Assembly: GCA_011391215.1 (NCBI GenBank)
Contig: JAABQX010000048.1
Span: 1 to 62,485, forward strand
DNA from: Rhodocyclaceae bacterium
GTDB taxonomy: Bacteria > Pseudomonadota > Gammaproteobacteria > Burkholderiales > Rhodocyclaceae
DNA length: 62,485 nucleotides
Reading direction: 5' to 3'
Shown here: piece by piece, positions 45,197 to 53,786 of the stretch
Layout of the letters: each line of letters starts with the position of its first letter
Numbering within the stretch: position 1 is the first letter of the stretch
Translations under genes and position numbers: made by a program
The notes under the pieces: model-generated
Databases searched by the model: none
What the model saw: only the letters and a program-made list of their open reading frames with translations
What the model was told of the DNA's origin: nothing

Positions 45197-45895
45197 ATGA
45201 AGCGCCGTCAGTTACTGCAACAACTCGCCGCCGCCGGCCTGCTCGCCAATGGCGGCATCATGGGTTTCCTGCAGCGTGCCCTCGCCAACGGCGCCAATCC
45301 CGTACCGCCGGGACTGCACAAGCTCAAGGGCAAGGTTACGGTCAACGGTGATGCTGCGCGCGAAGGGCAACTCGTCAAACCGGGCGACACAGTCGTTACC
45401 GGCAAGGATGGCGAGGCAATCTTTGTCATCCAGCAGGACGCGTTTCTGCAACGCGGCGACACGACAGTCAGCTTCGGCAAAACGACTGCCGACTTCATGC
45501 GCGTCGCCACCGGACGCATTCTTTCGGTATTCGGCAAGGGCGAACGCCAGATCAAGTTCGCCACCGCCGTCATCGGCATTCGCGGCACCGCTTGCTACAT
45601 CGAAACCGGCGAGGCGCAGCGAAAAGTCGGTTCTGGCGGGACGGCAAGTGAAAATGCTTACTTCTGCCTCTGCTACGGGTCAGCGCAAGTCACGCCCACC
45701 GCCGCGCCGGCGCAGAGCGAACTACTTAGCACCAACTACCACGACCATCCACTCTACATTTCCGACGACATGCAGATGCCGTCGGTGATGGTCAGTGCAC
45801 CGGTGATCAACCATACCGATGCCGAACTGATCCTGCTGGAAAACCTTGTCGGACGCTGGCCGCCGTTTTACGGGAAAAGTGATTACACCTACTGA
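45197..45895 (+). CDS. Exported FecR-domain protein carrying the 24-bp repeat
   Basis: A 232-residue protein. It begins M-K-R-R-Q-L-L-Q-Q-L and a hydrophobic stretch to residue 30, a signal peptide with a weak Tat-like look. The FecR domain follows: G-K-V-T-V-N-G, V-K-P-G-D-T-V-V-T-G-K-D-G-E and F-A-T-A-V-I-G-I-R-G-T near 121-131. Residues 143-150 (K-V-G-S-G-G-T-A) come from the repeat and interrupt the usual step from T-A-C-Y-I-E-T to Y-F-C-L-C-Y-G. Periplasmic; function unknown. Its end overlaps the convergent gspE-like gene by seven bases. Confidence 0.87.
   Translation: MKRRQLLQQLAAAGLLANGGIMGFLQRALANGANPVPPGLHKLKGKVTVNGDAAREGQLVKPGDTVVTGKDGEAIFVIQQDAFLQRGDTTVSFGKTTADFMRVATGRILSVFGKGERQIKFATAVIGIRGTACYIETGEAQRKVGSGGTASENAYFCLCYGSAQVTPTAAPAQSELLSTNYHDHPLYISDDMQMPSVMVSAPVINHTDAELILLENLVGRWPPFYGKSDYTY
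45622..45645 (+). repeat. 24-bp dispersed repeat, copy 7, in frame inside the fecR-like gene
   Basis: Two mismatches to consensus (GGCGCT to GGTTCT), one silent and one Ala to Ser. Same reading frame as the rnfC copy. The homologous FecR sequence continues on both sides, so the eight codons look inserted. Confidence 0.9.
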
Positions 45896-47706
45896 GTCTG
45901 ACCCAGATCCTGCTGGGGCGGTGCCACCTTGAGAACTTCCGCGATGGTCGTCAGGCCGGCCGCCACCTTGCGCGCGCCGGCGATGCGCAGCGGCTGCATG
46001 CCCCCCTTCATGGCCCGTTCGCGCAGGGTCGCCAAGTCGGTATTGGCGTTGATCTGCACCTTGATCTCATGCGTCATCGGCATGATCTCGTAGAGACCCA
46101 AACGCCCCATGTAACCGGTTCTGCGGCATTCGAGGCAACCCACCGGGTGATACAACTGGGCGGGTTTCTTCGCCTTCCATGGCGCCACCAGCCCCTGCCA
46201 GAGCACCTCGTCTTCCGCGCGCCGATCCTCCGCCCGCTTGCAATGAGGGCAGAGCGTGCGCACCAGACGCTGCGCCATCACCCCCAGCACAGTGGATTGC
46301 AGCAGGTAGGGTGGCACGCCAAGATCGAGCAGGCGCGTAATCGCCGTCGGCGCATCGTTGGTATGCAGGGTGGACAACACCAGGTGACCGGTCAGCGCCG
46401 CCTGCACCGCCATTTCCGCCGTTTCAATGTCGCGGATCTCGCCGACCATGAGGATGTCGGGATCCTGCCGCATCAGGGCGCGGATGCCAGAGGCGAAATC
46501 CATGCCGATATCCGGCAACACCTGCACCTGGTTGAAGGCCGGCTCGATCATCTCGATCGGGTCTTCCAGCGTGCAGACATTCACCTCCTGCGTCGCCAGC
46601 TGCTTGAGCGTCGAATACAACGTGGTGGTCTTGCCGGAACCGGTGGGGCCAGTGACGAGGATGATGCCGTTCGGCTTGGACGTCATGCCATGCCAGCGCG
46701 CCGCATCCTCGGGGGAAAAGCCCAGATCGGCAAAATCGCGCACCAGCACTTCGGGATCGAAAATGCGCATCACCAGCTTCTCGCCGAAAGCGGTCGGCAA
46801 GGTCGACAGGCGCAACTCGATCTCCTGGCCATTCGGCGCACGCGTCTTGATGCGCCCGTCCTGTGGGCGGCGTTTTTCCACCACGTCCATGCGGCCGAGA
46901 ATCTTGATACGGCTGGTCATGGCGTTCAGCACCGCCATGGGAATCTGGTAGACCTGATGCAGCACACCGTCGATGCGGAAGCGCACGATGCCCATGTCGC
47001 GGCGCGGTTCGACGTGGATATCCGAGGCACGCTGTTCGAAGGCATACTGCCAGAGCCAGTCGACGATCATCACCACATGCTGGTCGTTGGCATCGAGTGA
47101 AGCCTTGCCCTTGCCCAGTTCGACGAGTTGCTCGAAATTGGAAATGCCGGTGCGCGCAACGTCACCGCGCGCCATCGCACCCTTGATCGACCGGGCGAGG
47201 TTGTAGAACTCGACCTGATAGCGGGAAATGTCCTCGGGGTTGGCGATGACGAGCCGGATATCCTTCTTCAGGATCGTCTTGAGCTCCGGTTCCCAACTGC
47301 GGATAAACGGCTCGGCGGTGGCAATCACCACTTCGTTCGGACGCACCTCTACCGGCAGGATGCGGAAACGCGTCGCGTAGGCGCTGCTCATCACGTCGGT
47401 GACGGCACTCAGATTTACCTTGAGCGGGTCGATGTGATAGTAGGCCAGCCCGGTCCATTCGGCCAGCCACTCGGTGAGCACATCCAGATCAAGGATCCGG
47501 TTCGGCGCCGTGGATGAAGGAGGCGACTTCCAGCGCTGTTCGGCGATGACCACGAGGGGATGCGCGGCACCACGGAAAAAACGGCGTTCCTGACGAAAAG
47601 CCTCGGCCTCTTCGCGCGGTACGCGACCAGCGTCAATCAGGGCATCAATGACCTCCGCCAGGGTCAGGCGGTGCTCTTGTGGCTTGCTATCGGCTTTGGC
47701 GTTCAT
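45889..47706 (-). CDS. GspE/PulE/PilB-type secretion ATPase
   Basis: A 605-residue protein. The N-terminal GspE domain spans about 65-190. The ATPase core has Walker A G-P-T-G-S-G-K-T near 353, the Walker B region D-P-D-I-L-M-V-G-E-I-R-D near 420 and the His box L-S-T-L-H-T-N-D-A near 455. The zinc finger is C-P-H-C-K near 495 and C-L-E-C-R-R-T-G-Y near 530. It powers type II secretion or type IV pilus assembly. No other secretion genes are here, so it is an orphan whose partners are elsewhere. Confidence 0.92.
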   Translation of the reverse strand: MNAKADSKPQEHRLTLAEVIDALIDAGRVPREEAEAFRQERRFFRGAAHPLVVIAEQRWKSPPSSTAPNRILDLDVLTEWLAEWTGLAYYHIDPLKVNLSAVTDVMSSAYATRFRILPVEVRPNEVVIATAEPFIRSWEPELKTILKKDIRLVIANPEDISRYQVEFYNLARSIKGAMARGDVARTGISNFEQLVELGKGKASLDANDQHVVMIVDWLWQYAFEQRASDIHVEPRRDMGIVRFRIDGVLHQVYQIPMAVLNAMTSRIKILGRMDVVEKRRPQDGRIKTRAPNGQEIELRLSTLPTAFGEKLVMRIFDPEVLVRDFADLGFSPEDAARWHGMTSKPNGIILVTGPTGSGKTTTLYSTLKQLATQEVNVCTLEDPIEMIEPAFNQVQVLPDIGMDFASGIRALMRQDPDILMVGEIRDIETAEMAVQAALTGHLVLSTLHTNDAPTAITRLLDLGVPPYLLQSTVLGVMAQRLVRTLCPHCKRAEDRRAEDEVLWQGLVAPWKAKKPAQLYHPVGCLECRRTGYMGRLGLYEIMPMTHEIKVQINANTDLATLRERAMKGGMQPLRIAGARKVAAGLTTIAEVLKVAPPQQDLGQTQ

Positions 47707-47725
47707 GAAGCGCGACTATACCGAT

Positions 47726-47749
47726 AAAAGTCGGCGCTGGCGGGACGGC
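47726..47749 (+). repeat. 24-bp dispersed repeat, copy 8 (exact consensus)
   Basis: Identical to the consensus. It lies 20 bases upstream of the gspE-like start, in the divergent spacer before the thioredoxin-like gene, and so may overlap promoters. Confidence 0.92.
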
Positions 47750-47823
47750 TATTCACCGCAGTATTGCAAACCATGGCGGGGGCACGTATTCTTTTACGCT
47801 ACTTCACTCGCCTCGACAGCGCA

Positions 47824-48909
47824 ATGCAATCACTAGGTTTACAGATACGGACTGCCTTAGTGGCCTTAGTGGTAATCGCCGCGCTGTTGTGTTCGTGCAC
47901 CGCCATTGCGGCGCCCCCCGCCGAAGACTCGTATTCGTTCATTGATCTCCCGACCGACTACCAGGACGACCATCCGGACTGGTTCAAGGCCAGTTTCTCC
48001 AATCTGCCCGAGGATCTAGATGACGCGCTCTCCTCCGGGAAGCAAGGACTGATCGTCTATTTCGGTCAGAAGCATTGCTCATACTGCCAAGCGCTCATGA
48101 GAGACAACCTGTCGAAGGGCGATCTGGTGCGTTACCTGCGCTTGCACTTCGACATGGTCGGGCTGAACACACACAGCATTGAGAAAATCACCGGCATGGA
48201 TGGCAAGACCAAGCCGATCAACGAATTCGCGATCGCTCAGAAAGCGCAACTTACACCGACGCTATTGTTTTATGTCAAGGGGCGCAAACTGGCACTGAAA
48301 CTGGTCGGCTACCATCCCCCCTACAAGATGCGCGCGGCACTTGAGTATGTCGCCGATGGGCACTACAAGACCAAGAGTTTCGGCGAGTACCTGGAACACG
48401 CAGCCCCGCCCCCGCTGTTCGCCGATGAAACGCTGAACCCGGACCCGCTATTCAGCTCACCGCCGTATGCGCTCGACCGCAGCCGTTTCGCGGCCCGCAA
48501 ACCCCTCCTCGTGATCTTTGAACAGCCGCGCTGCCACGCCTGCGACGTTCTGCATTCGGAGCCGCTCCAGAACCCCCTCGTACGCAAGCGCCTGCAGGCC
48601 TTCGAGGTGGTGCAGCTCAACGTCTGGGATGACTCGACGCCGGTGCTGACACCGGACGGCAGACGCATGACTGCGCGCAAGTGGGCACGCCATCTCAAGT
48701 TGTTCTATGCGCCGACGCTGATCATGTTCGACGAACACGGCAAGGAAGTCTTTCGCGTCGATTCGGTGGTGCAGTTTTTCCGGCTGGCTAACGTGTTGCG
48801 CTACGTGGCCGACAAGGCGTACCTGAAATACCCGCTATTTCAGTTGTGGAACCGCGACCATGCCAACGAGGAAGTCGGTTTGCAGCGCGCTACGGGAGTG
48901 ACCAAGTGA
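47824..48909 (+). CDS. Exported protein with two thioredoxin-like domains
   Basis: About 361 residues from ATG 47824; an ATG 20 codons upstream is possible. Signal peptide with a lipobox-like A-L-L-C-S-C near 20-25. The first thioredoxin-like domain has C85-S-Y-C88 after L-I-V-Y-F-G-Q-K-H, the second C237-H-A-C240 after L-L-V-I-F-E-Q-P-R. Both have a cis-Pro region (L-T-P-T-L-L-F-Y and Y-A-P-T-L-I-M-F). It resembles SoxW-type thioredoxins duplicated in one chain. Likely a periplasmic thiol reductase or oxidant sensor. Confidence 0.82.
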   Translation: MQSLGLQIRTALVALVVIAALLCSCTAIAAPPAEDSYSFIDLPTDYQDDHPDWFKASFSNLPEDLDDALSSGKQGLIVYFGQKHCSYCQALMRDNLSKGDLVRYLRLHFDMVGLNTHSIEKITGMDGKTKPINEFAIAQKAQLTPTLLFYVKGRKLALKLVGYHPPYKMRAALEYVADGHYKTKSFGEYLEHAAPPPLFADETLNPDPLFSSPPYALDRSRFAARKPLLVIFEQPRCHACDVLHSEPLQNPLVRKRLQAFEVVQLNVWDDSTPVLTPDGRRMTARKWARHLKLFYAPTLIMFDEHGKEVFRVDSVVQFFRLANVLRYVADKAYLKYPLFQLWNRDHANEEVGLQRATGVTK

Positions 48910-48950
48910 TGAAGACAGACCGTTCCTTGGCTACCGGCGGCTCAGATGTT

Positions 48951-49913
48951 TCAAAGAACTTGGTCAAAAATCGGCGCGGGCGGGACGGCGTGTCCCGCAT
49001 GGGGTACGGCGCCCTGCCGCCACGGCGCATTGCCAAACTCTTCCACGAGGAAATCCACCATGGCCCGCACCTTGGGCGACAGGTTGCGGCCGCTCGGATA
49101 GGTCGCGTACAAGGGCACCGGTTCGACGTGGTGCCAGTCGCTGAGAATCGGCATCAGTGCGCCGCTGCGTAGCGCATCGCCGGCGATGACGTCGGTCAGG
49201 CGCGTAATGCCGACACCGGCCATCGCAAGTTGCAGCACGGTCTCGGCATTGTTGGCCACCACATTGCCACTCACATTCACCACGCGGATGCCCTCGTCGG
49301 TATCGAATGGCCAGCGGCGCAGCGCCGGCAGGCTGGTAATCCACAGGCAGTTGTGCTGCTGCAGATCATCCGGCGTGCGCGGCGTACCGCAACGCTGCAA
49401 GTAGCCCGGCGCCGCGCAGATCACCCGTTGCATGTTGCAGATGCGTCGCGCCACCATCGATGACTCGTCAAGCGGTCCCGAGCGGATCGCCAGGTCGATG
49501 CCCTCCTCCAGCGTATCCGGCGCCTGGTCGCTGATGGTGATATCCAATTCGACCTGCGGATAAAGGCTCTGGAAGCGCGGGATGGCAGCGGCCAATTGAT
49601 GCAGTCCGAAAGCTGACCCGCAATGCAGGCGCAACAAGCCGCGCGGGCTGCCCCCCGCCTGGGTAACCTCGGCTTCCGCCTCGTCCATGGCCGCCAGGAT
49701 AAGACGGGCACGGGCGAAAAAGGACTCGCCTTCAGCCGTCATTTTCAGCCGGCGTGTGGTGCGATGCAGCAAGCGCGCGCCCAACCGGTCTTCCAGGCGC
49801 GTTATCAGTTTGGAGACGGCAGATGACGTCAAACCGATATCCCGCGCCGCAGCAGAAAACCCGCCGGTTTCCACGGTGCGCACAAATGCAGTCATCTCGG
49901 CAGCACGATCCAT
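48951..49913 (-). CDS. LysR family regulator, C-terminus extended by the repeat
   Basis: A 320-residue LysR protein of the CrgA/DsdC-like group: MDRAAEMTAFVRTVETGGFS, winged HTH to residue 60 (L-T-S-S-A-V-S-K-L-I-T-R-L-E), effector domain 90-300. The last residues, A-V-P-P-A-P-I-F-D-Q-V-L, are translated from the 24-bp repeat and the following bases, so the native stop seems to have been replaced. It is divergent from the 74-aa gene at 50035, with palindromes between them. Confidence 0.9.
   Translation of the reverse strand: MDRAAEMTAFVRTVETGGFSAAARDIGLTSSAVSKLITRLEDRLGARLLHRTTRRLKMTAEGESFFARARLILAAMDEAEAEVTQAGGSPRGLLRLHCGSAFGLHQLAAAIPRFQSLYPQVELDITISDQAPDTLEEGIDLAIRSGPLDESSMVARRICNMQRVICAAPGYLQRCGTPRTPDDLQQHNCLWITSLPALRRWPFDTDEGIRVVNVSGNVVANNAETVLQLAMAGVGITRLTDVIAGDALRSGALMPILSDWHHVEPVPLYATYPSGRNLSPKVRAMVDFLVEEFGNAPWRQGAVPHAGHAVPPAPIFDQVL
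48966..48989 (+). repeat. 24-bp dispersed repeat, copy 9, in the 3' end of the LysR gene
   Basis: Two mismatches to consensus (AAAAA and GCGGG). On the minus strand it codes for the V-P-P-A-P-I-F tail of the LysR protein. Confidence 0.88.
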
Positions 49914-49925
49914 CTGGCTATTCCT

Positions 49926-49963
49926 GAATAATATTCATCAAAGTTGTTCCAATAATACGTATT
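49926..49963. promoter_or_regulatory. Paired palindromes between LysR and the divergent small gene
   Basis: GAATAATATTC at 49926-49936 and the perfect palindrome AATACGTATT at 49954-49963 lie in the AT-rich spacer, 28 bases apart start to start. This fits a LysR recognition plus activation site, inferred from position only. Confidence 0.45.
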
Positions 49964-50034
49964 GTAGATTAAATGAAACGTAATTATAGTTCGATGATCT
50001 TGTATTGCACCGCAACATTTCAAAGGAAATCATC

Positions 50035-50259
50035 ATGCTACCCCTCGACATTACAGCCATTGATCAACACGCCCGCCACCTACGGGCCGCAGACATGCAG
50101 CGCAATCCAGATCGCATGTCAGCGCAAATGCGTTTGTATGGTCAGCTACTGGCCGCCTCGCTACTGACAGGCCTGATCTCCCTCAGCGAAATCCTGCGCC
50201 CCTTGTTCTCCTGGAATCCACAAGCGGCGTTTTCGCGCCGCCACGCTCCCCAGCCCTGA
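50035..50259 (+). CDS. Small protein, divergent from LysR (74 aa)
   Basis: ATG 50035 follows AAAGGAAA. The product begins MLPLDITAIDQHARHLRAAD, a helical pattern seen in short proteins divergent from LysR genes, and has one hydrophobic segment (L-A-A-S-L-L-T-G-L-I-S-L) near 40-52. Function unknown; probably regulated by the adjacent LysR. Confidence 0.6.
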   Translation: MLPLDITAIDQHARHLRAADMQRNPDRMSAQMRLYGQLLAASLLTGLISLSEILRPLFSWNPQAAFSRRHAPQP

Positions 50260-50279
50260 AGAAAAGCTTTAGCCATGGC

Positions 50280-50300
50280 ATGTCGGCACATAGCCGACAT
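50280..50300. promoter_or_regulatory. Hairpin in the leader of the 63-aa gene
   Basis: An eight-base inverted repeat (ATGTCGGC / GCCGACAT) around ACATA lies 36 bases before the ATG at 50337. There is no T tract, so it is probably not an intrinsic terminator; it may stabilise mRNA or be a protein site. Confidence 0.4.
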
Positions 50301-50336
50301 AGCCGGCGCACGAATTTTTATTATCAGGAGTCGTTC

Positions 50337-50528
50337 ATGCTGTTACTTATCGTCGCCCTCTCCGGTGCAACCGTCTGGCTGATCATGGTGCTCGCCCACT
50401 ACAACGGGTGGAAAAGATACGATGCCGAAAACCACACGGCCTTTCGTTTCAACGAAGGTGTCTGTTCCGATTGCGCGATTTTCAAGGTCCCCAAATGGCT
50501 ACAGCGCATTTTGTTGAAGTTTGAGTAA
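50337..50528 (+). CDS. Small membrane protein with a Cys pair (63 aa)
   Basis: ATG 50337 follows CAGGAG. One N-terminal membrane helix (L-L-L-I-V-A-L-S-G-A-T-V-W-L-I-M-V) is followed by a soluble tail with C-S-D-C. The pair could bind metal or form a disulfide. Family not recognised. Convergent with the glycosylase gene. Confidence 0.55.
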   Translation: MLLLIVALSGATVWLIMVLAHYNGWKRYDAENHTAFRFNEGVCSDCAIFKVPKWLQRILLKFE

Positions 50529-51047
50529 TCACGGCATACCGATTCCGGATAGATCCAGGCCTTCCCGCCACGCCACCAGTTTGCGCTCGAAGCTCCAGCT
50601 GGCATTGGCCGGGCTGGTGGAAGGCAGAACAAGGGTTTCGTAGCCGGATTTCTGTAAGGTTTCGACAAAGCGTCCGGCCATTTGTCCGTTGAAACAAACC
50701 CGCCCTAGCGCCGGCGCCGACTTTTTCAGCCGCGAAAAATCATTCGGCTCAGCGCCGCGAATGGCCGCGTCGAGGCTGCCTTCCCGGGTGCAGGCGGCAA
50801 ACACATCCCAGATGCCCACGCCGGCGGCCAACACAGCCGCTTGCCGCCCCGCATAATCCATTTCAGACAGCGGCAGTTCCAGCAGCATGCCGAGAATCTT
50901 CCAGAACTGGTTTTGCTTGTGGGCGTAATACTGCTGAGCCGCCAGCGAAGCCGCAGACGGGAAAGAACCTAGAATCAGCACCCGGGATCGCGCATCCATC
51001 AATGGGGGAAGACCCTGCAACCTGTCCCTGTTGTGATTCTCCGCCAC
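50529..51047 (-). CDS. DNA-deoxyinosine glycosylase (UDG superfamily, family 6 type)
   Basis: A 172-residue protein with the motif L-I-L-G-S-F-P-S-A-A-S-L near 25-36 and Y-Y-A-H-K-Q-N-Q-F-W-K near 41-51, characteristic of hypoxanthine-DNA glycosylases that remove deaminated adenine. The second motif is L-P-S-T-S-P-A-N-A near 142. It complements Ung at 19283. It contains a diverged 24-bp repeat match. Confidence 0.85.
   Translation of the reverse strand: MAENHNRDRLQGLPPLMDARSRVLILGSFPSAASLAAQQYYAHKQNQFWKILGMLLELPLSEMDYAGRQAAVLAAGVGIWDVFAACTREGSLDAAIRGAEPNDFSRLKKSAPALGRVCFNGQMAGRFVETLQKSGYETLVLPSTSPANASWSFERKLVAWREGLDLSGIGMP
50702..50725 (-). repeat. Diverged match to the 24-bp repeat inside the glycosylase gene
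   Basis: Twenty of 24 consensus positions match without gaps, with the AAAAGTCGGCGC half intact on the minus strand. It encodes part of L-K-K-S-A-P-A-L-G-R. Chance cannot be excluded. Confidence 0.35.
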
Positions 51048-51125
51048 ACACTCTCCCGTTTATCCTGCTTGCAGGAAGAATATCAATACAACGCAAGAAT
51101 ACAAACAGATCGAAAGGATAGCCCT

Positions 51126-51710
51126 GTGAACCCGGCAAAAATGAATCAACTCTTCGACATCCTGCGGGCGGCGTGCGCCCGCCAGTTCGCCTTCAATCCG
51201 CGCCGCATTACGGCGGAAATGCGCTACGTCGGCACGGAAGGTCACGGTAAGGATCTGCTGCACATCTTCCGGGCCGCCGGCAGCCATTCGCAGATAGCGC
51301 TGAAAAACACCTACGCGACCTTGCGCGAGCAGCACGGTGAGAAACCCCACTGGACCGAAGCCGAGAAAGCCCACTTCAAGAATACCGATGCCGAGATCGA
51401 TGCGGAGATCGAAGCGAAGCATGCCGAACTCGAATACATCCGCCATTGCCCGCTCTATCAGGATCATCGCGCACAACTGCTGTCGCACTACAAGGATTGG
51501 CCGGGCTATCAGGCCGACGGTCCCCATCCACGCGAAGCGGCGAGAACCCTGATCCAGGCCTTGGCCGATACCCAAGATGCGCGGCTGGCCGATTTTTCAG
51601 AACATCTGCATACGAACGATTCCGAGCAACTGGCGCATCTGCTGTTGTCGCCCTGCCACCTTGAAATCGAAGCTGCCAGAAGCGGGGCAGATCACCCGAT
51701 CCCGGAGTAA
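51126..51710 (+). CDS. Hypothetical protein (194 aa)
   Basis: Start set to GTG 51126 because of an AAGGA site upstream; ATG 51141 is possible. The product is soluble and helical, with W-T-E-A-E-K-A-H-F-K-N-T-D-A-E-I-D-A-E-I-E-A near 76-97, likely a coiled coil, and C-P-L-Y-Q-D-H near 107. No family recognised. Convergent with htpG. Confidence 0.6.
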   Translation: MNPAKMNQLFDILRAACARQFAFNPRRITAEMRYVGTEGHGKDLLHIFRAAGSHSQIALKNTYATLREQHGEKPHWTEAEKAHFKNTDAEIDAEIEAKHAELEYIRHCPLYQDHRAQLLSHYKDWPGYQADGPHPREAARTLIQALADTQDARLADFSEHLHTNDSEQLAHLLLSPCHLEIEAARSGADHPIPE

Positions 51711-51750
51711 TCGGCGCCAGCCCTTCCAGACTGGCGCCTTGCTCGATGAT

Positions 51751-53679
51751 TTAGCTGCCGGAAAGGCTCATGGTCATCATCAACTCGTTGATGCGCTTGA
51801 CGAAAGTGGCCGGATCATCGAGTTGTCCGCCTTCGGCGAGCAGCGCCTGATCGAACAACACGGCCGCCCAGTCGTCAAATTTCTTTTCCTCGTATTTCAG
51901 ACGTAGCACCACGGGGTGACGCGGATTGATTTCGAGGATAGGCTTGGCCATCGGCGCAGATTGCCCCGCCGCCTTGAGGATGCGCGAGAGGTTGCCGGAT
52001 ACGTCGTGCTCGTCGGCTACCAGGCAGGCGGGGCTGTCGGTCAGGCGGTGCGTGACGCGTACTTCCTTGACGCGCTCGGTGAGCGACTTGCCGATCCTGT
52101 CGGTAAGCTCCTTGAACTCGTCGGCATCCTTGGCCTGTTCCTGCTTCTCGGCCTCGTCTTCGAGCTTGCCGAGATCGAGGCCGCCTTTGGCGACAGAAAC
52201 AAGCTGCTTGCCTTCAAACTCGGTCAGGTGGCTGACCACCCATTCATCGACGCGATCTGACAACAGGATCACCTCGATGCCCTTCTTGCGGAAGACTTCC
52301 AGATGCGGGCTGTTCTTCGCGGCGTTGAAAGTCTCGGCGGTGACGTAGTAGATCTTTTCCTGCTCGGGCTTCATGCGGCCGATGTAGTCGGCCAGTGACA
52401 CGGTTTCGTCCCGGGTGTCGGCCTGCGTCGAGGCGAAACGCAGCAGGCCGGCAATCTTTTCCTTGTTGGAGAAATCCTCGCCGACGCCTTCCTTGAGCAC
52501 CTTGCCGAATTCACCCCAGAACTTGGCGTACTTTTCCTTTTCGGCGCTGTCTTCACTATTCGCCATATCGGCCAGCAGACCCAGCACCTTGTTCGTGCAA
52601 CCCTTGCGGATGGCTTCGATGTCCTTCGATTCCTGCAGGATTTCGCGCGAGACGTTGAGCGGCAGGTCGGCACTATCCACCACGCCGCGCACGAAGCGCA
52701 GATAGAGCGGCATCAGCTGCTCGGCATCGTCCATGATGAAAACGCGCCGCACATAGAGCTTGATGCCGTGGCGCGCATTGCGGTCCCACAGGTCGAAGGG
52801 CGCACGGGCGGGGATATAGAGCAGCTGCGTGTATTCGCTCTTGCCCTCGACGCGGGCATGCGTCCAGGCTAGCGGGTCGTCGTAATCGTGGCCGACGTGC
52901 TTGTAGAAAGCCTTGTAGTCTTCTTCAGTGATGTCGTTTTTGGATTTGGCCCACAGGGCGGACGCCTGGTTGACGGTCTCGTCCTCGTCGCTCTCCACCT
53001 GCGCTTTTTTCTCTTCGTCCCACTTCTCGCCTTTCATCACGATGGGCTGGACGATGTGGTCGGAATACTTGCGGATGATGGTCTTGAGCTTCCAGCCGGA
53101 GAGCAGGTCATCCTGCCCTTCGCGCAGGTGCAGGGTGATCTCGGTACCACGCGCGCTGCGGTCGATCATGGCGATGTTGTACTCGCCACCACCGTCGGAA
53201 GACCACTCGACGCCCTGCTCGGCGCTCTCGCCGGCCCGGCGGGTGCGCACCGTCACCTTGTCGGCGACGATGAATGAGGAGTAAAAACCGACGCCGAACT
53301 GGCCGATCAGGTGAGCATCCTTTTGCTGGTCGCCGGTAAGCTGCGAGAAGAATTCGCGCGTGCCGGATTTGGCGATCGTGCCGAGGTTGGCGATCACCTC
53401 GTCGCGATTCATGCCGATGCCGCTGTCAGCGATGGTCAGCGTGCGCGCGTCCTTGTCATAGCCGATGCGGATCTGGAAGTCGCCGCCGCCTTCGAGCAGG
53501 CTGGCATTGTGCAGCGATTCGAAACGCAGCTTGTCACAAGCATCCGAGGCGTTGGAAATCAACTCGCGCAGGAAGATCTCGCGGTTGCTGTAAAGGGAAT
53601 GGATCATGAGGTGCAGCAGTTGCTTCACCTCGGTCTGGAAACCCAGCGTTTCCTGACGGCTATCTACAGTAGTGGTCAT
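51751..53679 (-). CDS. htpG: Chaperone HtpG (bacterial Hsp90)
   Basis: A 642-residue protein with the GHKL ATPase motifs [11 protein letters not shown] (residues about 41-51), D-S-G-I-G-M near 85 and G-Q-F-G-V-G-F-Y-S near 120, then the middle and C-terminal dimerisation domains. The start has GGAGG nine bases upstream. A sigma-32-type promoter lies at 53721-53748, so it is expected to be heat-inducible. Confidence 0.97.
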   Translation of the reverse strand: MTTTVDSRQETLGFQTEVKQLLHLMIHSLYSNREIFLRELISNASDACDKLRFESLHNASLLEGGGDFQIRIGYDKDARTLTIADSGIGMNRDEVIANLGTIAKSGTREFFSQLTGDQQKDAHLIGQFGVGFYSSFIVADKVTVRTRRAGESAEQGVEWSSDGGGEYNIAMIDRSARGTEITLHLREGQDDLLSGWKLKTIIRKYSDHIVQPIVMKGEKWDEEKKAQVESDEDETVNQASALWAKSKNDITEEDYKAFYKHVGHDYDDPLAWTHARVEGKSEYTQLLYIPARAPFDLWDRNARHGIKLYVRRVFIMDDAEQLMPLYLRFVRGVVDSADLPLNVSREILQESKDIEAIRKGCTNKVLGLLADMANSEDSAEKEKYAKFWGEFGKVLKEGVGEDFSNKEKIAGLLRFASTQADTRDETVSLADYIGRMKPEQEKIYYVTAETFNAAKNSPHLEVFRKKGIEVILLSDRVDEWVVSHLTEFEGKQLVSVAKGGLDLGKLEDEAEKQEQAKDADEFKELTDRIGKSLTERVKEVRVTHRLTDSPACLVADEHDVSGNLSRILKAAGQSAPMAKPILEINPRHPVVLRLKYEEKKFDDWAAVLFDQALLAEGGQLDDPATFVKRINELMMTMSLSGS

Positions 53680-53720
53680 GCAATTTCCTCCGAACCGACA
53701 AACGAATAAATGAGTCGGAG

Positions 53721-53748
53721 AAATAGGGTCGTGAATAGGGTTTTCAAG
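53721..53748 (-). promoter_or_regulatory. Sigma-32 (heat-shock) promoter of htpG
   Basis: On the minus strand CTTGAAA (53748-53742) and CCCTATTT (53728-53721) are separated by 13 bases, close to the sigma-32 consensus CTTGAAA and CCCCATnT. It lies 42 bases upstream of the htpG ATG. Confidence 0.8.
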
Positions 53749-53786
53749 TCCGGGATACAGCTAATCGTCGATTATCGGCACTTGGA

